Source of the DNA: an uncultured Bartonella sp.
GTDB taxonomy: Bacteria; Pseudomonadota; Alphaproteobacteria; Rhizobiales; Rhizobiaceae
Direction: 5' to 3'
Length of the DNA stretch: 64,000 nucleotides
NCBI GenBank assembly: GCA_946481695.1
Contig: CAMLON010000006.1
Location: forward strand, 1-64,000
Positions 1-9,204 of the stretch are shown here, one piece after another; the first letter of the stretch is position 1; each line of letters starts with the position of its first letter. The translations under genes were made by a program, and so were the position numbers. A model generated the notes under the pieces. The model did no database searches. It had not been told where the DNA came from and worked only from the letters and a program-made list of their open reading frames with translations.

Positions 1-23
1 CACAAATGGAGTTGGTTAAGAAT

Positions 24-629
24 ATGTCATCCCCCAAGAAAAAATCCCCGGCTCGTCAGGGGTTCAAGGCTCAAGAATACATCGTTTATCCTGCCCACGG
101 TGTCGGCCAGATTGTTGCTATTGAAGAACAGGAAGTTGCCGGCCTTAAACTTGAACTCTTTGTTATCCATTTTGAAAAAGACAAGATGCATGTCAAAGTG
201 CCGGTTGCCAAAGCTATTTCGATTGGCATGCGCAAATTGTCTGAAACAGATTTTGTCGACCGTGCATTGAAAGTGTTACAAGGGCGCGCCCGTATCAAGC
301 GTACCATGTGGTCGCGTCGTGCACAGGAATATGATGCAAAAATCAATTCCGGTGATTTGATTTCGATTGCGGAAGTTGTCCGTGATCTTTTCCGTGCGGA
401 TAACCAGCCCGAACAATCCTATTCCGAGCGTCAGCTTTATGAAGCCGCACTTGACCGGATGGCGCGGGAAATTGCTGTCGTCAATAAAATTTCGGAAACC
501 GAAGCTGTTCGCGCAATTGAAATCAATTTGGCAAAAAGCCCGAAGCGTAGTGCAAAAACAGATGCCGAAGGTGATAGCGACATCGACATTGATATAGATG
601 GCGAAGATAGTGAAAATGTTGCTGCATGA
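24..629 (+). CDS. carD: CarD/CdnL-family transcriptional regulator
   Basis: CarD-type protein that binds RNA polymerase beta and stabilises open promoter complexes, mainly at rRNA and housekeeping promoters. The N-terminal CarD/TRCF RNA-polymerase-interacting domain starts at the segment reading IVYPAHGVGQI and is followed by the helical C-terminal DNA-binding part (MWSRRAQEYDAKI, SYSERQLYEAALDRMA), ending in an acidic Asp-rich tail. An in-frame ATG at position 6 exists, but the ATG at 24 (MSSPKKK) matches the usual rhizobial start. It is followed by a good terminator and then by the sigma factor gene. Family assignment is secure. Confidence 0.93.
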   Translation: MSSPKKKSPARQGFKAQEYIVYPAHGVGQIVAIEEQEVAGLKLELFVIHFEKDKMHVKVPVAKAISIGMRKLSETDFVDRALKVLQGRARIKRTMWSRRAQEYDAKINSGDLISIAEVVRDLFRADNQPEQSYSERQLYEAALDRMAREIAVVNKISETEAVRAIEINLAKSPKRSAKTDAEGDSDIDIDIDGEDSENVAA

Positions 630-673
630 CTGAAGTCAAGAAGAGACATTCCACTCGTTAATCAAGTTTTCTA

Positions 674-703
674 AAAGCCCGCTTTTCAAAGCGGGTTTTT
701 TAT
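674..703 (+). terminator. Rho-independent terminator after carD
   Basis: GC-rich stem (CCCGCTT at 678-684 with AAGCGGG at 689-695) followed by a run of T. It lies about 45 bases after the carD stop and separates carD from the sigma factor gene. Confidence 0.85.
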
Positions 704-887
704 TTGCAACCGTTTACATTTATCAATTCAACACGGAATGATTGTGAAAAAAAATACCGAAAGTTGATTTTTTTAAACTTTTGATTGTTTTTTTATGGAA
801 CCAAGTTCCTCGGTGGGCGTTGTGTGCCTGAAAGAAACACAGAATGTGTCGCTTTTGTGTACCAACAAATTTTCTGAGGGGCAAATC

Positions 888-1799
888 ATGGCCGGCATCT
901 CAACGTCAACGCAACTAATCACAAATTTTACTGCGGGAACAGACAATACACTTGGCCGTAACATGATGCGTTCGGCAATGCGCGCTCCCTATCTTGAAAG
1001 GAATGACGAACATTCTCTGGCATTGCGTTGGCGCGATGAGCAGGACAGTGTCGCAATGCACAAGATTGCAGTTTCCCATATGCGGCTTGTCATTTCGATT
1101 GCCGGAAGGTTCAAACATTTCAAATTGCCTTTAGGTGATCTTGTTCAGGAAGGATATGTTGGTCTGCTGGAAGCTGCTGCACGTTTTGACCCTGAACGCG
1201 AAGTTCGTTTTTCCACCTATGCAACCTGGTGGATCAGAGCGTCTATACAAGATTATATTTTACGGAATTGGTCGATTGTGCGCGGCGGTACAAGTTCCGC
1301 ACAAAAGGCACTTTTCTTCAATTTGCGTCGTTTGCGCATAAAACTCGCCACTGAGGATAGAACGCTCACCAAACAGGATATTTTCCGTAACATTGCTGAA
1401 CAGTTGGGTGTTTCGGTTGGCGATGTTGAAACCATGGATTTCCGTTTTTCAACGACCGATAATTCCTTGAGTGCACCGATGATTGCCGATGACGAAAATT
1501 CCGGTAGCAAGATGGATTCGCTCGTTGATGAACATCCTTTGCAAGATGCGTTGGTCGAAGATGAAATTGACGGTGATCGGCGTTCCAAATGGCTCAATGA
1601 CGCTTTGCAGATTTTGAACGACAGGGAGCTACAAATCATCCGTTTCCGCCGGTTGAATGATGACGGTGCAACCCTTGAGGCACTGGGTGAAAAAATGGGC
1701 ATTTCCAAAGAACGCGTACGCCAGATCGAAGCGCGCGCCATGGAAAAATTGCGAAATTATCTTCTTTCTGTTAATAGTGCGGATGCCTATCAGGTTTGA
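888..1799 (+). CDS. rpoH2: RNA polymerase sigma factor RpoH (RpoH2-type, sigma-32 family)
   Basis: Alternative sigma factor of the heat-shock/stress class. Region 2 is clear (SHMRLVISIAGRF, then DLVQEGYVGLLEAA and the -10 recognition segment FSTYATWWIRASIQDYILRNW), as is the region 4 helix-turn-helix (GISKERVRQIEARAMEKLR). The segment GTSSAQKALFFNLRRLR is the RpoH box. Rhizobiales usually carry two RpoH proteins; the N-terminal sequence MRSAMRAPYLER is typical of the RpoH2 type, involved in oxidative and general stress. The frame is open from 795, but the ATG at 888 has a GAGGGG Shine-Dalgarno at 876-881 and gives the normal family length of about 300 aa. Confidence 0.92.
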   Translation: MAGISTSTQLITNFTAGTDNTLGRNMMRSAMRAPYLERNDEHSLALRWRDEQDSVAMHKIAVSHMRLVISIAGRFKHFKLPLGDLVQEGYVGLLEAAARFDPEREVRFSTYATWWIRASIQDYILRNWSIVRGGTSSAQKALFFNLRRLRIKLATEDRTLTKQDIFRNIAEQLGVSVGDVETMDFRFSTTDNSLSAPMIADDENSGSKMDSLVDEHPLQDALVEDEIDGDRRSKWLNDALQILNDRELQIIRFRRLNDDGATLEALGEKMGISKERVRQIEARAMEKLRNYLLSVNSADAYQV

Positions 1800-1879
1800 T
1801 CGCTGAACGAGTGCGTAAAGTCTTCTTGAGCGATCTTGAGCAGTCAAGCTAATACCTGACACTATCGCTTTGGAAGAAT

Positions 1880-1903
1880 TGGCCGGAACAATCGGCCAGG
1901 AGA
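1880..1903 (+). promoter_or_regulatory. Hairpin overlapping the ribosome-binding site of the CDF transporter
   Basis: TGGCCG (1880-1885) pairs with CGGCCA (1893-1898) across a 7-base loop. The AGGAGA Shine-Dalgarno (1898-1903) begins at the last base of the stem and serves the TTG start at 1911, so folding could limit translation. Seen in sequence; the function is inferred. Confidence 0.4.
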
Positions 1904-1910
1904 ATTACGT

Positions 1911-2861
1911 TTGTCACCGTTCGACAGAAACGCCCATCTTGAACAAAAAATACTTGCCTATTCCATTCTTGCAACCATTGTTCTGGCCGTTGCTGCGGTT
2001 ATTACCGGAATTCTGACGGGAGCTTCTTCAATTATTTTCGACGGAATGTATTCGTCGATTGATTGTCTGTTCAGCATTGCCGCGCTTCTGGTCGTTCGTC
2101 TGATCGAGATTGATGTCAATCGCCGCAGCCGTAAAGCGCCAAAATTTATCGAGCGGTTCCAATACGGTTTCTGGCATCTTGAACCTATGCTTCTGGCAAT
2201 TAACGGTTTGTCTTTGATGGTTGCCATTATTTACGCTTTGTTCGAGGCGACGGGAAAGATATTGAACGGTGGCAAACTGCCGCATTTCGATGCCGCCATC
2301 TGGTTTTCGACTTTTGCAGTTTTTCTGTGCTTCGGCATGGCATTTTACGAACATTATTTCAATCGCCGTCTAAAATCGGCTTTTATAACGATTGATGCGA
2401 AAAGCTGGATTGTGTCGGGCGGCATAGGCTTGGCACTTTTATTTGCTTTCAGCTTTGCCACCCTTATAGAGGGTACAGATTATGAGTGGATCCTGCCTTA
2501 TATCGATCCGGTTGTTCTGGCTTTTATTGCGCTGATAATGTTGCCAATGCCGGTGAAAACCGTTTTGCGTGCCATGCGCGACATCCTCATGATAACGCCG
2601 GTTGATCTTGATGAACATGTTAATACCGTTGTCGATGCAATCGTGGAAAAATATGGCTTTGTCGGTTCCCAGAACTATCTGGCCAAGGTGGGGCGATCGA
2701 CCATGATAGAAATTCACCTCATTTTGCCGGAGCATTATAAAATTGCCGAGGTGGAGGAGCTTGATAAAATCCGTTCCGAAATTGGCAATAAAATAGGTCA
2801 TGCAGGCCCCGACCGCTGGTTGACAGTTTCTTTCACCTCAAGTCCGCAATGGGCTTATTGA
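1911..2861 (+). CDS. Cation diffusion facilitator (CDF) family transporter
   Basis: Integral membrane protein of about 316 aa with six predicted hydrophobic segments and a soluble C-terminal domain, as in CDF divalent-cation/proton antiporters. The second membrane segment carries the DGMYSSID pattern found in one CDF subgroup in place of the classic HxxxD/DxxxD metal site, so the metal (Zn, Mn, Fe or Co) cannot be read from sequence. Translation starts at TTG 1911 with an AGGAGA Shine-Dalgarno seven bases upstream; no ATG fits better. It is convergent with the M48 protease gene. Confidence 0.85.
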   Translation: MSPFDRNAHLEQKILAYSILATIVLAVAAVITGILTGASSIIFDGMYSSIDCLFSIAALLVVRLIEIDVNRRSRKAPKFIERFQYGFWHLEPMLLAINGLSLMVAIIYALFEATGKILNGGKLPHFDAAIWFSTFAVFLCFGMAFYEHYFNRRLKSAFITIDAKSWIVSGGIGLALLFAFSFATLIEGTDYEWILPYIDPVVLAFIALIMLPMPVKTVLRAMRDILMITPVDLDEHVNTVVDAIVEKYGFVGSQNYLAKVGRSTMIEIHLILPEHYKIAEVEELDKIRSEIGNKIGHAGPDRWLTVSFTSSPQWAY

Positions 2862-2890
2862 TTAAAAGATTTATATCCGAACATCCGGAA

Positions 2891-4420
2891 TTATTCCGAA
2901 ATAATCTTGACCCTGTCGCCGGCCGATAAATTTGTAGTCGGCGAGAGTGCATTGATAATGCGCAACAGTTTCTCTTTTGCGTTGGTGCCTTGCATGTGTG
3001 TGGCAAGAGATGCGACGGTGTCACCCGAACGGACGTTGATGACACGAATACGCAAAGGTTTGAGCGCGGAAATTTCGCGCGACGACAAGGTTTTGAAAGT
3101 CGAAGTTGTAGAAGTTGCGATACTATCAAGTTCTGTCGAGTTTTTCTGGGCTGCCGTCAAAAATCTGTATACGCGATCTTTGACGAAAATCACGACAACA
3201 TCGAACTGCCAACGATCATTGGCAGCATGGGCACGGGCAGCTTCCAGACCGTTAATGGTAAGAGGCCGGATAGTGGACGCATCAAGACCGCTTACCCAAC
3301 CGCTTTTTATATAGTCAACCGGCGTTAAACCGCGCGGTAATGCGACTCCGTCAAAGCGTATCGCGATGTCATTATTGCCGCTCGCAATAACAGCATTTGA
3401 CGAATTATCAATCGTGAAATTCTGCGGAACAGAAAAGGTAATCCCCAATTTGGGGTGAATGAACTGGTTGCCGCGAATATATCCTTCATCGGCAGTATCT
3501 CCGAAAATCATTCCGTCAATACCGTTGAGAAAATCGTCGCGGTCGGTTTTGCCGACACCGGGAGCCCCCACTTTGCGTGCCTGATCGGTTGCAAGCTGGA
3601 TACGTTGGGGCGTTGACGGGTGACTTGCCAGAAAGTCGAGTGTTGCGTCGGTTGCACCCGAAACATTACGAAAAGCGGCGTAAGCTTCCATAGATTGGAG
3701 GAAACGTGGCGACGCAAACGGATCATAACCTGCTCGCCCTAACATTTTTATACCGATTGCATCCGCCTGCAATTCCTGATTGCGCGAAAATTGTGCAAGG
3801 CGCAGTTTCCCGCGAATGGCTGTTTCACGTTCGGCCGAATGATCTTCCAGAACTTCACTGACAACCTGATTTGTAAGCTCCACCTCGGCTTCTTTTTGCT
3901 GGCGTAAAATACCATGATTGGCGGTGACATGTGCCATTTCATGGGCAAGAACGGCGGCTACTTCCGATGAATCATTGGCAAGTGCGAGAAGACCGCGTGT
4001 GACATAGACATAGCCACCGGGAAGCGCAAAAGCGTTGACATTGGGCGAGTTCAAAATTGTAATTCTGTAGGTCTGATCGGGGTTGTCGGAGACGGCTGTG
4101 AGCCTTCCGACAATTTTTGCAACCATTCGCTCCAGTTTCGGATCGCTATATTCACCGCCATAGGTTTGTAAAATCCGCGGGTGTTGGGAGGCTCCCAATT
4201 GCGCAAGAGAATCGCCCTTGCTCACTTTGTCGACAGTGACAGGAGCGCCCGAAGGCATAAGACCGCCGTCGGGCTTATTGTAATCGACAAGCTGGCAGCC
4301 AGTTAACGGAAAAAAAACGAAACCTAAAAAAAAGACAAAACCGGCGGCTTTCGCGGCACGATTATCATCGCGCTGCAACAAAAGCGGCTTGATAGAGTTA
4401 TCTTTTCTGCGTTTACTCAT
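2891..4420 (-). CDS. M48-family periplasmic metalloprotease lipoprotein with LysM-like C-terminus
   Basis: Probable envelope quality-control protease of the BepA/YfgC kind. A basic N-terminus and hydrophobic stretch end in a lipobox (PLTGC), so it should be lipid-anchored. The zinc-binding HEMAH motif lies in AAVLAHEMAHVTANH, followed by the downstream ELQADAIG glutamate region of M48 peptidases. The last 55 residues (VRSGDTVASLATHM to LSAGDRVKII) look like a LysM peptidoglycan-binding module. The frame opens at a GTG at 4468; the ATG at 4420 (MSKRRK) gives a normal lipoprotein signal, so I chose it, with moderate certainty. Family calling is firm; the substrate is unknown. Confidence 0.88.
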   Translation of the reverse strand: MSKRRKDNSIKPLLLQRDDNRAAKAAGFVFFLGFVFFPLTGCQLVDYNKPDGGLMPSGAPVTVDKVSKGDSLAQLGASQHPRILQTYGGEYSDPKLERMVAKIVGRLTAVSDNPDQTYRITILNSPNVNAFALPGGYVYVTRGLLALANDSSEVAAVLAHEMAHVTANHGILRQQKEAEVELTNQVVSEVLEDHSAERETAIRGKLRLAQFSRNQELQADAIGIKMLGRAGYDPFASPRFLQSMEAYAAFRNVSGATDATLDFLASHPSTPQRIQLATDQARKVGAPGVGKTDRDDFLNGIDGMIFGDTADEGYIRGNQFIHPKLGITFSVPQNFTIDNSSNAVIASGNNDIAIRFDGVALPRGLTPVDYIKSGWVSGLDASTIRPLTINGLEAARAHAANDRWQFDVVVIFVKDRVYRFLTAAQKNSTELDSIATSTTSTFKTLSSREISALKPLRIRVINVRSGDTVASLATHMQGTNAKEKLLRIINALSPTTNLSAGDRVKIISE

Positions 4421-4638
4421 TGTAACTGGTGCTTGACCCTCATTGCAGGCAAACTGATAAAAGTACACTATAAGGCTGAAAAACTTTGAAGCTAACAGGC
4501 TTTTTCAAAATTTCCCCTATAATAGAACGGATAGATTTCAATTCTTGTGACATATAGCTAACCTCAGAACAATCAAATAGATGCCGATTGGAAAATTAAA
4601 ATGCGAAATCTACGTAAAAACCGGAAATCGGAGTGGTT

Positions 4639-5274
4639 ATGAAAAGCTATACGATCGTTCTTGATGGACATCTTCAGGTGACCGGGCGGCTCATCAGCCA
4701 GATTGGCAAGAGCAATGTCATCGTTGCAGATGGTGCAATACGTTATATTGAAGCTCTTCATGTCAAACCCGAATTATGGGTGGGTGATTTTGATTCAACC
4801 GGATCCGGATTGAAACTGAAATACAATACTATAGAGCAGCGGTCATTTCCTGTTGCTAAAGACAAGACAGATGGCGAACTTGCGATTGATTTTGCTTTGG
4901 AACGGGGAGCCGAACGCATTATTTTATGTGGCGCATTGGGGGGCAAACGTTCCGATCATGCTTTTTTCCACTTTGCTCATGCATTGGCGATGAAAAAAAA
5001 GGGCATTGACGTTCTCTTAACAAGCGGCAACGAGGAAGGTTATGCCATTCTTCCCGGACATTATACATTCGATTTTCCTGTTGGTACAATTTTCAGTCTT
5101 ATCGGCTTTGATGACCTCGGTGGTCTTACAATCGAGGGAGCGAGATGGCCGCTTTTCGAGAAAAATGTGCCCTTTGGTTCATCATTGACCCTTTCAAACG
5201 AGGTAAATGGCAAGCTTCAATTGCATCTTTCCACGGGGCGGGCGCTGTTGTTGGCTACACTTCCTGAAGTGTGA
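4639..5274 (+). CDS. thiN: Thiamine diphosphokinase
   Basis: Transfers pyrophosphate from ATP to thiamine to give thiamine diphosphate, the cofactor of transketolase, which is also encoded in this window. The TPK catalytic signature is visible: VADGAIRY, then ELWVGDFDST, PVAKDKTDGELAIDFAL and LGGKRSDHAF, with a smaller C-terminal beta domain (LTIEGARWPL, LSNEV). The length of about 211 aa is usual for bacterial enzymes. A GTG at 4633 is in frame, but the ATG at 4639 is preceded by GGAG at 4630-4633 at good spacing. It is transcribed divergently from the M48 protease gene and seems to stand alone. Confidence 0.92.
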   Translation: MKSYTIVLDGHLQVTGRLISQIGKSNVIVADGAIRYIEALHVKPELWVGDFDSTGSGLKLKYNTIEQRSFPVAKDKTDGELAIDFALERGAERIILCGALGGKRSDHAFFHFAHALAMKKKGIDVLLTSGNEEGYAILPGHYTFDFPVGTIFSLIGFDDLGGLTIEGARWPLFEKNVPFGSSLTLSNEVNGKLQLHLSTGRALLLATLPEV

Positions 5275-5424
5275 CGAATTTTAACTGCAAGGTTGGTGGA
5301 AAAAATGCGGCCTATCCATATTTATTAATCAGGATGAGGTGAGTGATAGTTTTAACTTTATCTTGGTTTTGCCTTATTATTACGACACAGTATCAAAAAT
5401 ATCAAAAAGAGAAAGAGTGACGAC

Positions 5425-5718
5425 ATGTTTAAACGTATTTCTGTAATTGCCATGGTTTCGGCGTTGGGACTTGCAACTGTCGCCTGTTCCCCGAATGAAC
5501 AACGTACCGCCGGTTATGGCGTTGGTGGTGCAGCTCTGGGTGCATTGGCAGGCGGCGCTATCAAGGGCAATGGCAAGGGAGCATTAAGAGGGGCTGCAAT
5601 CGGTGCGGCAGCGGGTACTCTGGTTGGCGTTGCAACCAAGCGTAACGGCGTTCAATATTGTAATTATCGCGATGCCTATGGGCAGATGTACCAGGCACCT
5701 TGCAACCAATATCAATAA
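5425..5718 (+). CDS. Glycine-zipper lipoprotein
   Basis: Small envelope lipoprotein of 97 aa. It has a signal peptide with a lipobox (TVACS), then a Gly/Ala-rich zipper segment (GYGVGGAALGALAGGAIKG and GAAIGAAAGTLVG) of the type found in YMGG/Rick-17kDa-like outer-membrane lipoproteins, and a short Tyr/Cys-rich tail with two cysteines. The zipper can insert in or pack against membrane. Precise function is unknown. It is a single gene with its own terminator. Confidence 0.8.
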   Translation: MFKRISVIAMVSALGLATVACSPNEQRTAGYGVGGAALGALAGGAIKGNGKGALRGAAIGAAAGTLVGVATKRNGVQYCNYRDAYGQMYQAPCNQYQ

Positions 5719-5740
5719 GTTTTTCAAGGTTTTACAATTG

Positions 5741-5768
5741 AAAGGGGTCGGTTTGCTGACCCTTTTTT
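5741..5768 (+). terminator. Rho-independent terminator after the glycine-zipper gene
   Basis: AGGGGTC pairs with GACCCTT across a short loop and is followed by a T run, 23 bases after the stop codon. Confidence 0.8.
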
Positions 5769-5830
5769 ATTTTATGTGTTTAAACGTTATATTTTGCTAT
5801 TAATCTCTTAAATAGCAGAATGGAATCATA

Positions 5831-7636
5831 ATGGCGCCTCCTCTTTTACGTCTCGATCATATTTCACTTACCTTTGGCGGTACACCATTGCTGACCGATG
5901 CCGCGCTATCGGTGTCGAATGGCGATCGTATTGCGCTTGTTGGTCGTAACGGGTCGGGTAAATCAACGCTTTTGAAAATTGCAGCCGGTCTTGTCGAACC
6001 GACAGATGGCGAGATTTTCCGGCACCCCTCGGCAACAATCCGCTATTTGCCCCAAGTGCCTGATCTTGAGGGTTTTAAAAATGTGCGTGCCTATGTCGAG
6101 GCCGGACTGGGGCCTTTGGATGATGTCCACCGTGTCAGCTATATGCTCGATCATCTGGGATTGAGCGGAGAAGAAAAACCCGACCAGCTTTCCGGCGGTG
6201 AAGCACGCCGCGCCGCATTGGCGCGCGTCATTGCCCCCGCTCCCGATATTTTGCTTCTTGACGAGCCGACCAACCATCTTGATCTCACGACAATCGAATG
6301 GCTCGAAGGTGAACTCAAAACGATACGTTCAAGCATTGTATTGATTTCGCATGATCGCCGTTTTCTGGAAAATGTCTCGCAATCGACAATCTGGCTTGAT
6401 CGGGGCGAAACAAAGCGCCTTGGTAAAGGCTTTGCTTTTTTCGAGGAATGGCGTGACAAGCTTCTTGAAGAAGAAGAAATCGAGCAACAAAAACTCGGCC
6501 GCCAGATTGTGCGTGAAGAGCATTGGTTGCGTTACGGTGTTACAGCGCGGCGCAAACGCAATGTGCGTCGTCTTGATGAATTGCAGAAACTGCGGCAGAA
6601 ATACAAGAACTATCGCGGGCCGCAAGGCAATGCCGTTATGGAGTTGAGCGATTCACAGGAATCCGGAAAACTGGTGATCGAAGCCAAAAATATCAGCAAG
6701 GCTTACGGCGAACATGTGCTTGTCGATCATTTTTCCACCCGCATCCATCGCGGTGACCGTATCGGACTGGTTGGACCCAACGGCATTGGTAAAACAACAT
6801 TGTTGTCTATGTTGAGCGGGGTTTTGACACCCGATAGCGGAACTGTAAAACTCGGCGTCAATCTCGAAATTGCCACGCTCGATCAAAAACGCTCGCTTGA
6901 TGAAAATGAAACGCTCGCCCATTATTTGACCGACGGGCGCGGCGACAGTGTTATCGTCAATGGTGAGCAACGTCATGTTGTCTCCTATATGAAAGATTTT
7001 CTGTTTTCACCTGAACAGGCGCGCACACCGATCAAGGAATTGTCGGGCGGTGAAAGAGCACGGCTTATGCTGGCGCGCGTCTTGTCACGTCCTGCAAATC
7101 TTTTGATACTCGACGAACCTACAAATGACCTTGATATGGAAACACTCGATCTTTTGCAGGAACTTGTCAGCAATTTTCCGGGAACTGTTTTGCTTGTCAG
7201 CCACGATCGCGATTTTCTTGATCGTACGGTTACCAGCATTATCGCCCCTGAAGGTAACGGTCGCTGGCTTGAATATGCCGGTGGCTATAGCGATATGATA
7301 GCGCAACGAAAAGGTCGGGAAATCGAACAGAAGAAAGGTGTGAAACCGTCCTCGTCGCAAACGTCTGGCGCAGTTGAACAGGTGAAACGGGAAACAAAAC
7401 AGAAGCTATCCTATAAACAGAAATACGCTTTGGAAAAATTGCCTTCGGAAATTGATGGTCTTCATCGCGACATAACGCAGATGGAAAAAGAGTTTTCCGA
7501 TCCCGACCTCTATACAAAAAATGCCAAAAGGTTCGAGGAACTTTCGCACCTTCTCGAACAAAAACGCAAAGACCTTGAAACAAAGGAAAATGAATGGCTG
7601 GAGCTTGAAATGCTGAAAGAAGAACTTGAAAAATAG
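5831..7636 (+). CDS. uup: ABC-F family ATPase Uup
   Basis: Soluble twin-ATPase protein with no membrane domain; ABC-F proteins act on ribosomes, and Uup is also linked to precise excision of transposons. The first ATPase has Walker A GRNGSGKS near residues 38-45 and LSGGE near 120 with LLDEPTNHLD. The second has GPNGIGKT, a second LSGGERARLMLARV and ILDEPTNDLD. The roughly 90-residue C-terminal extension from ETKQKLSYKQKYALEKLP is the coiled-coil domain diagnostic of Uup compared with other ABC-F members. The length of 601 aa fits. Monocistronic by spacing. Confidence 0.92.
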   Translation: MAPPLLRLDHISLTFGGTPLLTDAALSVSNGDRIALVGRNGSGKSTLLKIAAGLVEPTDGEIFRHPSATIRYLPQVPDLEGFKNVRAYVEAGLGPLDDVHRVSYMLDHLGLSGEEKPDQLSGGEARRAALARVIAPAPDILLLDEPTNHLDLTTIEWLEGELKTIRSSIVLISHDRRFLENVSQSTIWLDRGETKRLGKGFAFFEEWRDKLLEEEEIEQQKLGRQIVREEHWLRYGVTARRKRNVRRLDELQKLRQKYKNYRGPQGNAVMELSDSQESGKLVIEAKNISKAYGEHVLVDHFSTRIHRGDRIGLVGPNGIGKTTLLSMLSGVLTPDSGTVKLGVNLEIATLDQKRSLDENETLAHYLTDGRGDSVIVNGEQRHVVSYMKDFLFSPEQARTPIKELSGGERARLMLARVLSRPANLLILDEPTNDLDMETLDLLQELVSNFPGTVLLVSHDRDFLDRTVTSIIAPEGNGRWLEYAGGYSDMIAQRKGREIEQKKGVKPSSSQTSGAVEQVKRETKQKLSYKQKYALEKLPSEIDGLHRDITQMEKEFSDPDLYTKNAKRFEELSHLLEQKRKDLETKENEWLELEMLKEELEK

Positions 7637-7805
7637 CTTTGTTTAAAAGGCTGTAGGTTTCAGCTTCAGGTGAATTTCGTGTCGGTCGGGTTTGTGTCGG
7701 TTTTCTACCGGTTTCGCGTTGGTTTTTAGTTGGCGGGTGACCGGAACCCGATAAATAACCGGTGGCGCAAGGAAAGGCCGCAATCATAAAAGAAAATAGA
7801 TAATA

Positions 7806-7838
7806 AACAAAAAAGCCTTCCCGAAAGGGAAGGCTTTA
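7806..7838 (-). terminator. Rho-independent terminator of the gapR transcript
   Basis: An 11-bp perfect stem (AAAGCCTTCCC with GGGAAGGCTTT) around a four-base loop. The T run lies on the minus strand side, so it serves the minus-strand gene ending at 7861 and perhaps also blocks read-through from uup. Confidence 0.85.
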
Positions 7839-7860
7839 GAGTTTTCAGAAAATTCAAAAA

Positions 7861-8118
7861 TCAGCTCATGCCAAGCGCATCTTTATAGAGCTGGATCATA
7901 GCTTCTTCTTCCTGCCGCTCGTGGTCTTCTTTTTTACGCAAACGGATGATTGTGCGCACCGCCTTGCTGTCAAAACCACTTCCTTTAAGCTCGGCATAAA
8001 CCTCTTTGATGTCGTCGGAAATTGTTTTCTTTTCTTCTTCAAGGCGTTCAATACGCTCGATGAAAGAACGCAACTGGCCAACAGCCACTGCTTGTTTTTC
8101 GTCTGTCACTTCACTCAT
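7861..8118 (-). CDS. gapR: GapR-type DUF2312 (UPF0335) DNA-binding protein
   Basis: Small charged helical protein of 85 aa. The sequence matches the DUF2312/UPF0335 family ([38 protein letters not shown]), which includes Caulobacter GapR, a nucleoid protein that encircles overtwisted DNA ahead of replication forks and affects cell-cycle progression. The start ATG at 8118 has a GGAGG Shine-Dalgarno. It lies between uup and the N-formylglutamate amidohydrolase gene, close to pykA, a grouping I recall as common in Rhizobiales. Function is by family, not shown here. Confidence 0.9.
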   Translation of the reverse strand: MSEVTDEKQAVAVGQLRSFIERIERLEEEKKTISDDIKEVYAELKGSGFDSKAVRTIIRLRKKEDHERQEEEAMIQLYKDALGMS

Positions 8119-8275
8119 GGAAATGGCCTCCAGATAAATCGTGTTGAAACGAGTCGTTCAGTCGATCGTTCAGTTTCCTGTTGATGTCCGAGTCCGACCC
8201 CTTGAGTCAAGATGCAGGTTCCTTTTTTTCACGCCTGTTGGAAAGTCGTAAAATTTTCTAACGCAAACGTAAACG

Positions 8276-9070
8276 TCAATTGTCTGCACGCGAGGGATGA
8301 AGTTGTTTCATGTGAATCTCCCGCATTTCATTTATTTTCCTGAAGAGCGGTTCGAGATAATTTGCCCATTCCCGCACACCCTCTTCACCCGCTATCAAAT
8401 CCTGCCGGACTTCGATCAATATATGGGCGATGCCTTTTTTTGTACAATGGCGATACATTGTGTCACCCTTCAGCGCTCCATCATAAGGTTCGTTATCACC
8501 GACCTTGATATGTCCGATTTTGTTCAACCCTTCAAAAAGCGGATCGAATACGCGCCTGTCGCTATCCCATAAAAGGCCGATATGCCATGGGCGGGCTTTG
8601 CCCCGCCAGACAGGTGTAAACGAATGGACAGAAACAACAAAAGGGCTGTTTCCGCTTGCTTCCCCGACATTGGCGATGAGCCTTCCGATTGCCTTGTCGT
8701 AAGGCGTATAATAATTGTCGATGCGGCGTTTCCTTTCAGCCTCATCAAGTGGATAATTATGCGGAATTACCGAACCGTCGGATAGTTGCATGATAAGTGT
8801 CGGGTCATGTTCCCCGCGATTGGGGTCGATCAACAATCTTGAAAAATGGCTGATGACGGCGGGGGCTTCAAGGCGTTTGGCCAGTTCCTCGGTCAATAAT
8901 TGTGCACCTATATCATAAGCGATGTGTCTTTTGAATTCGGCAGGATCAAGCCCCAGCGAACCATATTCGACCGGCAGATCGCTGCTTGCATGATCGCAAA
9001 TGAGTGCGAGCCCTGCTTGCATATTGCCGGCGATTTCTTTGAAGGGATGGAAAATTTCTTTCTGTTTCAT
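8276..9070 (-). CDS. N-formylglutamate amidohydrolase family protein
   Basis: Member of the N-formylglutamate amidohydrolase (HutG-like, zinc-dependent) family of about 264 aa. Diagnostic features are ICDHASSDLP near the N-terminus (candidate metal-binding Asp/His), SRLLIDPNRGEHDP, VSVHSFTPVWRG and the late IEVRQDLI. No other histidine-degradation gene is nearby, so the substrate may not be N-formylglutamate; members beside pykA in Rhizobiales are usually left without a precise function. It lies upstream of gapR on the same strand with a gap of about 160 bases. Confidence 0.85.
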   Translation of the reverse strand: MKQKEIFHPFKEIAGNMQAGLALICDHASSDLPVEYGSLGLDPAEFKRHIAYDIGAQLLTEELAKRLEAPAVISHFSRLLIDPNRGEHDPTLIMQLSDGSVIPHNYPLDEAERKRRIDNYYTPYDKAIGRLIANVGEASGNSPFVVSVHSFTPVWRGKARPWHIGLLWDSDRRVFDPLFEGLNKIGHIKVGDNEPYDGALKGDTMYRHCTKKGIAHILIEVRQDLIAGEEGVREWANYLEPLFRKINEMREIHMKQLHPSRADN

Positions 9071-9204
9071 TTTTTTATCATCACTTTATAATATGATATG
9101 TTTTGAAAACCTCTGACATTGACAAAGTTTGAGAAACTACACAAAACACAATTCAAGTGCAAAAGAACAGCGGTCGGGACGAAATAAAACCGAAGGTGCC
9201 AGGA

